Shown: in pieces, positions 34,221-47,186 of the stretch | Layout of the letters: the number at the start of each line of letters is the position of its first letter | How positions within the stretch are numbered: the stretch's first letter is position 1 | DNA from: Rhytidiadelphus loreus | Taxonomy: Eukaryota; Streptophyta; Bryopsida; Hypnales; Hylocomiaceae | Assembly: GCA_947034895.1 (NCBI GenBank) | Contig: OX344763.1 | Span: forward strand, 70,079,093 to 70,143,092 | Reading direction: 5' to 3' | DNA: 64,000 bases | The notes under the pieces: generated by a model | The model's database searches: none | What the model saw: the letters and a program-made list of their open reading frames with translations, nothing else | What the model was told of the DNA's origin: nothing | Translations under genes and position numbers: made by a program

Positions 34221-37077
34221 TTAGGGATCATTGGCTACTACTTTTAGCTTGGACAAGAATTTGTCCATTGCCAAAGTTGCAACACGAATTCAAATGGCTA
34301 TTGCATGTGGTGCATATAGGCAATCCCACTTCATCGCCTCCTTCATTTTCACTCCTATAGAGTTAATCACCTTGTCTTTAGTCTTTTTTCTCTACTCCTA
34401 CTACATTAATCATGTGTTCTAAACGATTGATTTGTTGTTTAATTGGATGTCTAGAGTTCTTATGGTGGTTGTAATAAGAGCAAAGCAAGTAGCTTCTTGC
34501 AAGAAAGTACAAGTGGCTATTCTATGCCGCCAAGAATTAAAAGAGGTCATTTGTAAGAAAGATTTGAAGGCTTGCCAAAATACATGGAAGGCAACATCCA
34601 TTATAAAGTTCTTCACAAGCTCATGGAACACAAGCAATGTTCATCCCCTATTACTTGATTGTGCATCATTAGATTTGAGGTCATGTAGTTTAAACTTTGT
34701 ATCTTTCGACATGATGGTTCTAGAATCTAGACCTTCTTCCTAGTTGTAGAGGGGGAGCAATGGCAGTAGGCAATTTGAATCCAGAGATGCACCTCTTGAT
34801 ACCAAGTAGCAGTTGCAAGATGATTTTGTAGAGATCTCTAATAGAAAGGTGATTTTGAATTGGTTGATGACTTTTAGTAGGTTCTTCCATCTAAGAAGCC
34901 CAAGATCAATTGCAATTAGAATTGGAGGTTCCAAAATGAATGGGTAACAAAGTTGGTGTAGACAAAACCAATTTGAAGGAATGGTGGCCAAATTCACCTT
35001 GTGAAGTGCATAGTTTACTCTACTTTTGAAAAGAAACCAAAGATCTTGGGGCCAAAGTGGGATACATTCATGAAACATGAAGGGAAGAGAAAGGCTACCT
35101 TTGACATGCCTAATTACAATGTCAAAATGGGCGAGTGGTACATTTCAAAGACCATCTGCCACCAAATTAATTAAGACATTTTGCTACAAGACAACCTACT
35201 TTTGTCCTCCAATATATCAACATTAGCACTTCCATGGTGAAGTTCAAGAAAATTGTGTAGCTAAACACGATTTATCAAATCCTATCATTTGGTTGTCTTA
35301 TAGTAGAATATCAAGAGAGGCAAGCATTGTATACATTTCCCAGTGTCCCTAACTTGCCCATAATGCATTGGACAAATGGCTCAAGTTGGAAGATGATTGA
35401 GCATGTATACTAGCAAGTGAAGCAGTCAATCCAGAAAAAATCACTATAGTCCAATTTGTTGCAGTGATACACATGCGACAAACTTACTTTTGTAGACAAC
35501 AGTAGTTGGCTTTGTATACATGCCTATGTTGTAGAAAATTACTTGAGGATCCCACATTTGATTTCTTTGTAACGTTTTGTGGATGGATCTAGTGCAGACC
35601 AATTGACGTTGGTAATGATGAAGGCCTTAGAGAGTAGAAGTAATCTAACCTTCAAGTAGAGTTCTAGAAAACTATTGACTTTTGGTGCTAATGGTGTGAG
35701 TACTTTTCAAGGTACCTAAAGTAGGGCCACCAAGGATTTCTACCCAAACAATGCTATAGAATGATAGATAGACATCACACAACATCTAGTAGCCCTTGTG
35801 ATGTCCAATAAAGTCAACTTTATCTTTGACTCTCCAAAAATACCTTCTTTTTATCTAAGCCATCTGAAAGCCAAGTAGCATTTGCATGGAAGATTCAAGG
35901 GGTGCGTATGGATTTGATGAGGATGGTCAATTGAAGGTAGGGGTGACTTCTTATAGAATTGTAGAAACAACTTCTTGTACCGCAATTCAAAATTGCCACT
36001 TTTGTTTTGTTCATTCAAAAAAATAGAAAAAAAATAAAATTTTAGAATCTAATCATAAGATCTTGTATTTAAACTTATTTGAGATCATGTGATAAAATTT
36101 CATGACGTTTGATTGTATAGATTGGAAGATATTAGCATTCAAAGTTGGAAAGAAAGTTTTCTTGAATTTTGGCTTACAATTTCATATGACTTTGACCACC
36201 ATTTGTGGAAGAAATTTGCACTACAAACTTTAAATTGAGAAAAATATATGTTGAAGAATTGAATTCAAAGTCTAGGAATTAAAAAAAATAAAAAAATAAA
36301 AAAATTTCATTTTTAAAGAAATTATTAAGTAAAAAAATAGGTTCAAGATTGAACAAAATATTTAATTATTAATAGCTCTAAGATGGAATTGAAACACAAT
36401 AATTCCAATGGTAAGATTTTTCTAATAAAAAAACTTAACCCTATCAAACAATTTTTAGAAAAATTGCATTAAAAAATGAATCCTATATGTTATTTTTTCA
36501 AAAAGATGCTTAGATTGCTTGAAAAACAAGATTGTCTATAATTTTCTCAAAAATTTGTAGGTCCTACAATTTGCAACTCTTCAAAATATTTTAAATAAAT
36601 AAGTTGGGAATACACATTAAAATTTAAAAAAAAAATCATATTTGTGCATAAAAGAATAGTATGTGGAAAGAAGTAGAAAATGATTCAAAATGTTAAGATT
36701 TTAGTTATGGAATTGAAAAATGTCGATTCCAATGGTTGTAATGTTATAATAAGCAATCCACATCCTATGATTATATTATTTTCAAAAAATATTGAAAATT
36801 GAGGTAATCCTGAAAATGTCCAAACCACATTTTTTGGCAACATAGTGATTTTGGACAGCTCGCTAGAAATGGAGTGTTTATTTATTTTTTTCTTTGAAAT
36901 TTTTACACAAGTGTCAAAGGAGTAGCTTTAAGTTCCAACAATTTTTATAACTTTTGACTATATAGTTAAAAAGTTATTGTGTAATATGTAGTTTTCATTA
37001 TTTAGCAGGTAGCCTAGGTAGCAAAACAAACTTCTTAAAAAATCACTTTTAAAAAAAATAAAAATTTGAAATTGGTT
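34221..37077. other. Intergenic DNA, degenerate repeats
   Basis: Open frames up to about 110 codons at 34432-34743 and 35078-34740 show no recognisable family. From about 36000 the sequence becomes AT-rich and belongs to a dispersed repeat that recurs inverted at 38530-39430. Confidence 0.45.
36660..37010. repeat. Dispersed AT-rich repeat, opposite-strand relatives at 38530-39430
   Basis: TTAGTTATGGAATTGAAAAA and CCAATGGTTGTAATGTT (36695-36745) match the reverse complement of 38640-38570. GTAGCTTTAAGTTCC and ATAACTTTTGACTATATAG (36920-36970) match the reverse complement of about 39330-39280. The two blocks are in different order on the two sides, so this is not one simple fold-back. Confidence 0.6.
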
Positions 37078-37096
37078 CTCTCTCTCTCTCTCTCCT
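37078..37096. repeat. (TC)n microsatellite
   Basis: A run of about nine TC dinucleotides. A similar CT run lies at 38370-38386, and AT dinucleotide runs lie at 26220-26237 and 39147-39164. Confidence 0.9.
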
Positions 37097-37149
37097 AAGT
37101 CATTGCTAAATACACTAAGGTATATACACATACTCAGTAGTTTTTTACA

Positions 37150-37690
37150 AAATATACTTTATCAAAAGCTTGTTGCCTTCACAGGCTTAACACAGTTGGG
37201 ACCGCTCGCAAGGCAATACTGGCCTTCTCGATACCTACCTAACTCCCCATACCCGGGTCTTATACCTCCTTTGGGTAATGAACAACATTGCCGACAGCTA
37301 GACAAGTACAACCTGTACTCCCAAGAAAGCTGCATGGCGATCATTACCATGACTACCGTCCATCGTCCGCATGATACAGTAACGTACCCTGGGATCTGCA
37401 CCTCCAGACGTTGTTGCACTCCTGTCAGCCCTTAGTTTGTGCATGCTTACATTAGGAAGCCTGGATTCGAGGCGAGGTCTTGGCAACAACTTTAAGAATG
37501 GACACGGACATGGTGACACAAGTTCTGTCTCCTCCTTGTTGTCACAAGAGATGAGCGCTGCAACTATTGAGTGGTGGAGCCATCCTTGGACTCTAATCTG
37601 CCTTTTATTGTTTTTGTATTTGAAATATGCGTTACAATCTATGGCTCTGATAACAAAGTGTTGTCACGCTGCTAACACCTTGCATACGGC
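37150..37690 (-). mobile_element. LTR-retrotransposon remnant with primer-binding site
   Basis: Minus-strand CTTTGTTATCAGAGCC (37658-37643) closely resembles TGGTATCAGAGC, the binding site for the initiator tRNA-Met 3' end used by many plant LTR retrotransposons. It is preceded by GCGTGACAACA, which could be an LTR end in CA. A leader and a possible broken gag start (MAPPLNSCSAHLL) follow, then a moderately GC-rich stretch without long frames. No LTR copy was identified, so the call rests mainly on this site. Confidence 0.4.
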
Positions 37691-38206
37691 CAAGAACTAA
37701 AATCATGTTTTTTTTTTTGGCCATGTGTGCAAGTGAGGCGTGATGACTCTAGATTGTTTGGCGATGCTTCATTTACCAGATTCAGTACCTTGACTCTCTG
37801 TACTTGTGTTATTGATGCAATGGTCATATGTTAAGTATGAACTGCTTGAATCTTGTTTGTAGACTGCAGGGACTCGTTAGATCTGCTAAAAGTACAGTGA
37901 TATTACCAGGTTCTGAATCTGCTCCAGTAGTTTACAAGCTATCGGAACATTCCATATGCTTTTTCACTTTGAGTGTTTGATTCTTGTTGAGATTTGATCT
38001 ATCACTATTATTGTGTGGGTTTAAAATCGGAAATATATTTATGAGCTGCGGTTACTGATAATTTCGTTGTAAAGAAGTATACCCTCCCTCCCTCCCGACC
38101 ATGATCGTGATGATCTTGATAAGTTTTGCTTGGATTAGTCTAACTAAAACTAACATGATTAAGTTAGCTCTTGACAAAGTCCTGACAAACTCATCAAAGG
38201 CATAGC
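37691..38206. other. Intergenic DNA, possible LTR remnant
   Basis: If the minus-strand primer-binding site is real, its 5' LTR should lie here. No second copy was seen to define it. No gene recognised. Confidence 0.35.
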
Positions 38207-38258
38207 AGATTTCTGATTGTTGTTACTATTTTCTGATAGTAACAACAATCAGAAATCT
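38207..38258. repeat. Perfect 22-bp inverted repeat, 8-nt loop
   Basis: AGATTTCTGATTGTTGTTAC plus TA at 38207-38228 is exactly reverse-complemented at 38237-38258, with TTTTCTGA between. A transcript would form a perfect 22-bp hairpin. It could be a small MITE remnant or a small-RNA source. Confidence 0.85.
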
Positions 38259-40424
38259 TTTCTGATGAAAGATAAGTACAAAGGAGTACCGTATTGTATA
38301 AACACAGTGGAAACGATCTTGAATGGACAGAATAAGCCCTGCATTGGGGTGTAAAAATAAGAATTGTATCTCTCTCTCTCTCTCTAAAGCTTTGATTCAT
38401 TCCATTTTGGTTAATGAAATGAAAGTTATGAGGAGTTTTAGTTTGGGGTTGTTTGTAGGTAGTTATGGAATCTCTACTCTAAGACAAAATTTGAAGTCCT
38501 TTATTTAAATCAATTTTAAATATTTCGGAAAAAATAAAAACATTAGGTGTAAATTGTTTATTACAACATTACAACCATTGGGATTGGCATTTTTCAGTTC
38601 CATAACTAAATTGTTAACAATTTAGTATTTTAAATCATTCTCTACATCTTTCTACTTTTTATTTTTTCCTATATGTTGCACAATTCCAAATGATCTGAAA
38701 TTTTTCAAGCATGTAGCCAACTTACCTTGAAGAAGGAATCCAAAGAATATCCACCATTTTGGACATTTTTTCATATAATTGTGACCTTCTAAAGTGCAGT
38801 TGCCCGGTTTTTCATGAGGCCCCTAAAAGGATTTTTGTTACTTCAAACACTAATATCTTGCAATCTACATGATGGAAACTTTTCAAAAAAATTCCACATC
38901 TTTTCAAACCAATGTACTACAAGATCCTATAGTTACATATATCTAAAAAATTTCTCTAAAGTTTGGTACTTGTACTAGAAATGGTAGTTTTGGAGTGATT
39001 TTGGTGAAAACATAGTCCAAATCATTTAGGGGTTACATAAAGGACTTCAAAGTTTATTTTGGAGTAGAGAATCCATAATTGTCCTCAAACTAAAATTCCT
39101 CATAACTTTCATCTCATTAATCAAAATGGAATGATTCAAAGATTTATATATATATATATATATAAATCTAGAAAACCAATTTCAAATTTTTGTTTATGAA
39201 AAAAGTGAATTTGTCTCATATGCTTAGATTGCCTAATTTAGGAAAAAAACACTATATATCATACAACAACTTTTTAACCATGTAGTCAAAAGTTATGAAA
39301 ATTATTGGGCCTTAAAGCTACTCCTCTTCCACAAGTTGTGAAAATTTTGATTTCTAAAAAATAAAAGTTCCATTCTTAGTGAGCTACCCAAAATTGCTAG
39401 AAGATGCAGTTTGGTCCTTTAGGGGGGTAATCTTTTGAAATAAAACACAATAAAAACACAATAATAATGATCATAATTATTACTTACCAAAAAATTGTTT
39501 CCAATATTTGACCTTTATTTTTACTACTAAAAAGTCCCTAACTCTATATTAAAAAAAGTTCTTATAATATAAAAAGCATTTCAAAAACTTTAGAGCACTA
39601 TCAACAATTTAAAAAGTCCATATGTAATGTTTTGTTCAATTAGAACAATCTATAGGGTTGAAGTATGTTAGACCCCCTATACTTGTGGCAAATTTGTGGA
39701 CTACTATTTCTTCAAATAAGTACTCATTTGTACTCATACCGGATTTTTTGGGGTTCTTTTTTTGGTCTACAGTTGAAAATTAAGATTGGTCGAGTGGTCC
39801 ACCAATGGAAAGGGGGCGCTTGACATCACCTTAACATTTCTAACAGAATTTATAGCTTTCATTAATCAGTACATTAGGTCAGGGTAGAGGCTGCTTAATA
39901 TTGGGGTAGAGACTTCTTCCGTCCTGGTTCATGGACACCATCCAGCCTAGTTCAAGGTCGCCAAACCAGCCCACCATTTTTTTAAATTAATTTTCAAATT
40001 CGAGCCCCTCCTGGTTTGCCACCTACCCATACAAGTTGGAAATCGGTCAAAAAAAGAACCTCGCATAGTAATGTTCAAGCTTTTGAATTAATTTTCTTTA
40101 TTCACATCCAAACCTTGGATGTAATGTACTTGAAAATATTTTATTCATCCAATTTTATTAATAGAAAATTATGATTAAGGTTAGTAAGCTATGGTTTGCA
40201 CAAAATGTATTACATAATTATTATAGATGATGATTGTATGAGAGTTCATTTTGAACATTTTTAGGATTTTATGTAAATTATATTAACTAAAATAGATAAA
40301 TATTTATAAGCATACTTTGAATGTGTCTCTACTATTATATTTAATTTGAAAATAAAAATTACATAAAAATTTTAAAATCAAATGGTAGTATTTTTTATGC
40401 TAATCTACAATTAGGAAAATGGAT
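38259..40424. other. AT-rich DNA with dispersed repeats
   Basis: 38530-39430 holds the opposite-strand relatives of 36660-37010. 38865-38960 resembles 11215-11330. Otherwise AT-rich, no gene. Confidence 0.55.
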
Positions 40425-40810
40425 AGGTGGTTTTGGTGAAGTAATCTTCTCAAATAAATTGTATTTGACTATGGAAGTGCTCTCACACCCAAACCAAAAA
40501 AAATTGGGATTGTGGTTGGCCAATGTGAAGGATTGCACCCATAAAATTTTATTTGGATGACATAGAAGTGCTTTGTACACTCAAAAAAAAAATGGAATTG
40601 TGGTGGGCCGGTATGAAGGACTCCACCCAAATAAATTTTATTTGGATGTAGGAGTGCTTTGCATACTCCAACCAAAAAAAATAGGGAGTGTGGTAGGCCG
40701 GTATAAAAGACTATGCATCCAATAAAATTTTGTTTGGATGACATAGAAGTGCTTTGCAGACCCAAACAAAAAAAAATGGAATTGTGGTGGGCCAATGCGA
40801 GTGTTTCGTA
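40425..40810. repeat. ~90-bp satellite, about four copies
   Basis: Units carry TGGTGGGCCGGTATGAAGGA, AAATAAATTTTATTTGGATG and GAAGTGCTTTGCAKACYC. The TGGTNGGCC mark occurs at 40513, 40601, 40691 and 40785, giving periods of 88-94 bp. The same unit forms a second array at 47187-47450. Confidence 0.85.
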
Positions 40811-41211
40811 CTCCACCTCTAGAGTTAAAACGTGCACACAAGTTCTAGTGGCATAAATAAGTAATTCTTATGGGGTGAAATGTAAACCATTACATGTGAT
40901 TTGGCTCTTGGGGAGGGCTGCGAGTTCCCAACTCGAAACCCCCCCGAGAACCACCGATATCCATTGTTCCCGGCCTGTGTTGACCTGGCCGAGAGACGGC
41001 CAGGTTAGATTTTTCGAAAAAATAAAATAAAAAAATAAAAAAATTTAACTTTGTTTCTCAGTTTAAGGACTTAGATTTCTTTTTCTTTTCTTTTTTTCAA
41101 AAAAAAAAATCTGACAGCAACGTTCTTTTACTGCCGGGGGAACAGCGTCGGGAACGGCCCTGAAACGGCCCTTCAAATCTTGAAATCTCTTCTAATGCTA
41201 GCATTCTTTGG
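40811..41211. other. Spacer with a GC-rich hairpin
   Basis: Contains ACCTGGCCG at 40983-40991 and CGGCCAGGT at 40997-41005 (5-nt loop), then A/T runs and two ACGGCCC words near 41153-41180. It separates the satellite from the 4.8-kb unit and may belong to either. Confidence 0.5.
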
Positions 41212-42419
41212 CCTTCCAAGCAATGGACACTTTGTTTATGATAATTGTAATCTAGTTTAAATACTTCAAAACACACTAAACGTTAAAAAGTTCGTGACCT
41301 TTGATGGGTAAATAAAAGAAAGTAAATTCTAATCTAAACTAAAAATCTATCTAAGCTAATTTGTAGAATGCACTTTGCCCTTTCTAAAATGGTAAAGCAA
41401 TATGAATTCCAATATTCCTACTAAAAGATATCTAATGATGAAATTTGTCCCTAATTCTATCCTAAAAACTTCATCTGTTGACTAAAAATAGCAAATGAAT
41501 TCAAAACACATCTAAATTTCAGGGCTGAGTTGTTAATTAATATAACTAATGAAGTGTCTAGAGGAAACCTAATTTTTGCATATTTAAAAAAAATTCATTT
41601 AAAATTAAGCCAAACTTCATCCACACTTTGTTTCTTTAATTTTAAAGTATAAGTAGGTTTTGGAATCTTTAAAAAAGGTTATTGTCTCAAAAGATTTTTA
41701 AATTGTTCCTTTAAAATATTCCTAATTGTACATTTATCAATCTTACTTCTAAACTATTATTCTAAATGTAGTTATTTTATGAGGTTTTATTATTTTTATG
41801 AGGAAAGTAATAATTTTAGATTTTAACTTTTAACGGAAAAGTTATTAATTGATGAAGCTATTGCATGAAAGTTTAATATCCAAAATTTCCTTTTTAGTTA
41901 AATTTAGACTATTAATTAAAATTTTCGGTTAATTGTTAACTTATAATTTCTAAATTCTTAATCCTAAGTCTAAAAATTTATTTTAATCAGTTAATTTTAA
42001 ATGTTTTGGAAATGTTTTAGCAATTAAAAGAAATCAAAGTATTAATCAAAGCAAAATTATACTCACCTCTCCACTGAAGTCCTCGATGGTTCCATCCCCT
42101 AGTATCACTAAATGAATAGTCTCGTATGGTCCGTTGATTTCCATATCTACTAATCCATTTAATTTCCCTCGTTAGATCGTAGTTGTTGTAATTTTTCCTC
42201 TTTTTTCCTACTTTGTGAGAATTATCAATGTTTTGGGAGTATTTTGGATAATTCCTAATTCCTTAGAAATTATTTGAATGCCAAATCAATAATATTCTAA
42301 TAAATCTAATCAAATCCAAACAAATTGTTAAATAGTTTTAAATCTCCTAATTAGTTTTGGATTATTAGTTGACGGCTTTGTCTTTTTCTATTGTCTTTTT
42401 AGGCCTAATCACTAGAAGA

Positions 42420-43608
42420 AACCCGTGTTTTCTTTGGTGTTTTTAAAGACGTGAAAGTACGTTTTTTTCAATTAAAGGTGTGTCAACTCTAATGTCATCT
42501 AAAATCTGTTGTAGGCAGCGTTTCCACAAACAGCTGAAATCTACTATAATGTGCCTTAATGTTTGCATGTTTCGTGAAAACGGTTGTTGATATCTCATGT
42601 TTTCACTCTCCAAAAGCTTGCCATGTAGATGCCACATGGCGGCCACATCATCTTTTTTTTGTTCGGGCAATGTCCTTTTTTATTAATAAAAAAATCATCA
42701 TGACAATATAGCACATGATGTGGCTCACTGAAAAACACAAATGGCATTAATTGTATGAAATAATTATTTAAAAATAACAATAATTTAATTACATGAAATA
42801 ATTATTTTTTAAAATTTCCAAAAGAAATGAACAAGAGAAATTGTCAAAGTCACCAAGAATTTACTATCTACCATCAAAAAAAATTTTAATGGAAAAATCA
42901 AGTAATTATTTCATTGGCATTTAGTGAGAATGAAGGGTGGGGAGGTCCCTTTTATACTGAAATTCATTGTCCATCCATGACAAAGGATATGGGATGATTC
43001 ATGAATGAGAATTTGACTACATTATGTGTGGATGCTGTTTTAGATATGAGGATGTTTTTTTGACATCTACATGTTATTTCCGACATCTGGAGGTTGTTTT
43101 AAACATGTGGATGTTTATTTAGACATTCAATTTTGAACAAAATTTTTGCTTCACATATCCCATATGGTTTGTCTTACTTCCTACCACCCCACTTGTATAA
43201 AGGGATTATTTTTTCATCCATAGTATACATCCATCTATTTTCCTTTTTCTTCAAAGCATGCCACATGGCTATTCTTTCCTAATTTTTTTCACATCCGGTT
43301 AGCATTTTACATGAGCCTACAATAACTTATAAAAATTTATCCAAGTGAATCCAAAAACCCTAGTTAAAGTGGCACTTCCATGTTTTGGGGGACATTCTAA
43401 TAAACATCACTATGTTTTATTTGATGTTCAAAAAAACATACACGTCCCTTGTGTCATCCACATGTTTTTGCTTTGACGGTTCCATGTCTTTTTTCAACAT
43501 TAGCAAATATCTGCCTTACATAGGTTCAGAATTTGTGATGCATTGATGTCAACGAAAACATGATTCATTTCTTCATAACACCATAGAAAACATAAGTTTC
43601 TTATAGTG
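42420..43608. mobile_element. 1189-bp non-autonomous CACTA element with AAT target duplication
   Basis: The left end CACTAGAAGAAACCCGTGTT and the right end, reversed, CACTATAAGAAACTTATGTT form ~32-bp inverted repeats with five mismatches. The trinucleotide AAT flanks both sides (42417-42419 and 43609-43611), the 3-bp duplication typical of CACTA/EnSpm elements. No transposase is encoded. The interior has several GATGTTT/GACATNTGGATGTT words near 43030-43130. Copy 2 of the host unit lacks it, so the empty site is available for comparison. Confidence 0.9.
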
Positions 43609-44084
43609 AATAAAACAAACACCCGCTATAATCCAAATCCCCTAAATTCCCTCTAGAATCTCATTAACTAACTAACCAACAAAGCATTTAGAATATCATT
43701 TAGAATATCATTTAGAATATCAGAATGAAATTCAATAGTAAGATTCTTTCTAAATGATTTTTTAATCTTCAATATTCTTCACATTTTGGAATTCCCTTGT
43801 CCTTCAATTCTTTTTATTCTCCTTCTTTCTCATTTTCTTGTACTTGTCTTTTGAAAATGTTTTAAGAGTTTTGGAAGAGAAGGGATGACCAAGAGGTGAG
43901 AGAATGTAGATTTCTTAATTAAAACATAAAGTTGGTTGGTGTGGCAAGCAACAACTGACCTTAAGTGTTGTGTTTTTAAGCTTATGCAAGTTTGTTTGTT
44001 TTTAAAAATGCTTACCAGGTGTAGTTTCTGTTTCCTCCCTTAATTGCTTTGGGCTTCTCACAGGAGCTCCTGCACTGCTCGTTA

Positions 44085-44395
44085 TCTTACTTGATCTGGT
44101 TGCTCTTCCTTGCTTGATCTGGTTGCTTGTTACCCGCTTGATCTAGATGCTCGTTATTCACTAGATCTCGACGCTCGTTACCTCGCTTAATCTAGTCGCT
44201 CGTTACCTCGCTTAATCTGGTCCCTCGTTACCTCGCTTGATCTGGGCCACTCGTTACCTCGCTTGATTTGGGCCACTCGTTACCTCGCTTGATTTGGGCC
44301 ACTTGTTACCTCGCTCGATCTGGTCACTCGTTCCTTTGTTGATTTGGTCGCTCTTCCTTTGCTTGATCTAGTCGCTTGTTCCTTGCTGGGACCTC
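44085..44395. repeat. ~24-bp minisatellite (CTCGCTTGATCTGGTCGCTC)
   Basis: About 12 copies of a unit like GTTACCTCGCTTGATCTGG followed by TCGCTC, with 24-26 bp spacing and graded divergence. At the equivalent place in copy 2 of the host unit (59440-59625) different short repeats are found. Confidence 0.88.
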
Positions 44396-47186
44396 CTACT
44401 GAATTCTAAATAAAAAACACAACTAACCAAACTAACGGAAATATTAATATTCAAAAACAATACTTGTTCTAACAAAAGGTAAACTAATTAATTTTTTTTG
44501 GATTTTTTGGGAATAAGACTAAGATTCTTACAACTATTTTAATTCTAAATAATTCAAAGATGTTTTTGTTTTTGGATAAATTTCAAAGCAATGAATATTT
44601 AAACTCTAAATTCTACTTTAACATAGCAATTTTAATAGTAGCAAACTCTCAAACACCAAACATTCTCAACCAATAATCTCTATTTTCTCACGAGAAATGA
44701 CAAAGTGGCAAAAAGTGTTTGGACTTTTGGCCCTTAAGTAGTTTTTTCAAAGACTTGAGGGTTCAAAGCTTTGCCGTGCGGGGGCAACCCCAGGCGATAG
44801 CGAGAAGATTAAAAATTAAAAGTACCTGTTTCCAAGTTTCAAGGTCAAAGCTTCGCCGTGCGAGAACAACCCCAGGTAAAATAAGTTCCAAAGACAAATT
44901 TTTGACTATTATAAGTCAAAGCTTCACCGTGCAGGGGCAACCTAGGAACAACCGTATCCATAGACAAAAGAATAGTATTTTGAAAGATTAACTTTTAAAA
45001 AAAGTACACATGATAGTGTTTACCCAAACATTAAAAACTAAACTTCCGAAATTTCAATCAAAGTTCCAAATTAATCACTAAAAGATGTACACATGACATT
45101 GTTTAACCGAACATTAGTAATTAATCAAACCAAACACCCATATACAACAAATTTTGACACGTGGTGATACAAAAAACCTTTTGGCTAAGACTATCTTTGC
45201 CGCTTTAAAGTTTTTAGATCACAATTTATTATCAATTTGCACAATTTGTTTGTTAGTGTTTGAAATAATCATAAAATCAACAAGAGTTTGGGGTCTATCC
45301 CTCCAATACTCTTAAAATCAGAGTTTGGGGGCTTGAAGCCTCCAAATTGAAGAAAGACAATAAGTCAACTTAAACAAAAATAGAGTTTGGAGATTTTCTT
45401 CTCCTAAACTCTTGGAAATCAAAGTTTTGGGGCTTGAAGCCTCCAAATTCAAACAAGAAAACCAATCAATCTTTGAAGAGGCCCTCCGGACCTTCAAAGT
45501 GCAAAAGAACTCAAATAAAATAGCCAATTTTTGACTTTAAAAGTGCTCCGACAAAGTGTCGGTAGCACGACAAGAACAATAACAAAAAATGAAATAAAAG
45601 AACGAGGGCCACTAACAACCTCGAGGAAGGGCCTTTTATACCCATTCCCGGCCTCTCCTCGGTAAGTTGTTGGTGAAAATTATTTCACTTCCTACCTAGA
45701 TATTTTTCTAAACTAACCTAATGTAAATCGAAAATTATTCTTTGTTTAATGGCAGAAATCTCTAGAATCCCCTCCATTTAGCTAATAGATCTTGGGGAAA
45801 TCAAATCCAAGATCTTATTCCAAAGATATTTTGAAATTAACCTAATTAACTTAGATATTTTGCAAATTAATCCTACATTAATTCCAAATTGTCTTTCTTT
45901 AGTTCAAAGTTGGCTTTTTACACAAGCAAAGAGATCTTGAGCAAATCCAATCTTTGATTGTTCAAAAGATATTTGTAAAATCATTGCAGATTAATCACAA
46001 ATTACTATAAAAAAGTCAAACTAAGGGCTGACCCTCTCTATCTTTTGAGGGACAACTCAAAATCAAAAACCAATTACACCATCGTGTTCAGAAGACCCCA
46101 ATTAGCCAAAGTGACCCTTGACCCCTGCTTCCTCGGCTGTTTTTAAGCGCAATTGTAAGTCACGGTAACTCCAAACGAAAGTCAAAACTCTAACTTTTGG
46201 AGTTTGTGCTTCTTGATGAAATTGTTTGGCCAAGGTGGTTTATAATGTTTATAGGAATAAGAATTGACCCTTGATTTGCTCCATTCGGACACCGTCAACT
46301 CCTAATACGCCGGTCAACTGGCCTCCAAGTTGTAAATTCTTGTGAAATTCAATGTTGGTCTTAATTTTGGTACTTGGGAATGTTGGAATGTCTTCAAACT
46401 TGACGGGGCTCTTTATTAGCACACAAAATACTATCCTAATTTTTAGTGAGATTTTATTGCAACATTTGTAATTTCTAAAAATTTACGAATGCATTTTTAA
46501 GCGGTTGACTTCCTATGGAGTCAACATGAAATTTTCCAATTTTATGAAACTTTTGGAAGAACATCTAGATCATCCCTAGAATCTCAGTGCAAGTTCCATG
46601 CTCACATTGCAGTAGTCTAAATATAGTAAATTTGAATAATTTTCACTCGAGGGGGAAATCATTCTTGATACCGAAGGAATCTTGAATGATGGATCTCTAT
46701 TTGACCTCTTGGCATGCTTTGACCTAGAAAAGCACCTCTCTATATGCTCCAATCACCTTTTCCTCCATCTTAGTCTGCAAATGGCTTGTATTTTCAAAAC
46801 TACCTATAATAACAAACCCAACTCTTTTTGAATTGGATTTTGACTCACATGACTAGACTCTATTATTTAGCTAGTTTGTCACATGCATACTTATAGATGT
46901 TGTTCCGCATGAACAAGACACTAGGACTGGCTAACTCTCATATCCTTTCTTCTCTCAAAATTACTAACTATTCGTCTAAACTTACCAATAAGATTTAGAA
47001 TTAGTGAAAACATAAAGTTTTACGTGTTTTACGTCTTTAAGACCATTCCTCATTATTTTGGTAGGGACTTCTACCAAAACTCTCAATAACTCTCTTTTTA
47101 TGTGTTTTTGTATAAAAATAATCTAAAAACTAACTAAAAATCGCAAAAAATAAATCCAGAGTTCCAAGTGCTAACTTGAGGGCTCA

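Larger units (their letters stand above)
41212..47186 (-). mobile_element. 4.8-kb noncoding unit, copy 1 (LTR-like), with nested CACTA element
   Basis: It is homologous to 57534-62397 from CCTTCCAAGCAATGGACAC to CAACTTGAGGGCTCA. Without the nested element it is about 4.78 kb, close to the 4.86 kb of copy 2. On the minus strand it starts TGAGCCCTCAAGTT, and TATAAAAGG (45640-45632) is a good TATA box about 1.55 kb from that end. Internal landmarks are three copies of a GTCAAAGCTTCGCCGTGCGG-type motif (44764-44952), a duplicated ~97-bp block containing GGGGCTTGAAGCCTCC (45280-45470) and a 24-bp minisatellite. No protein-coding frame. It could be a very long solo LTR or a large non-autonomous retroelement. 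No target duplication was found. Confidence 0.65.

Noticed and set aside
34432..35078. Open frames on both strands near 34.4-35.1 kb
   Set aside because: About 100-110 codons each, without recognisable motifs. No reverse transcriptase or integrase signature was found on reading both strands.
37861..37980. Possible exon RLQGLVRSAKSTVILPGS after a TTTGTAG acceptor-like site
   Set aside because: About 39 open codons with no partner exon or family match. Too little evidence.
36660..39430. One large fold-back element
   Set aside because: The two matching blocks occur in the wrong relative order for a single inverted repeat, so dispersed repeats in opposite orientation explain them better.
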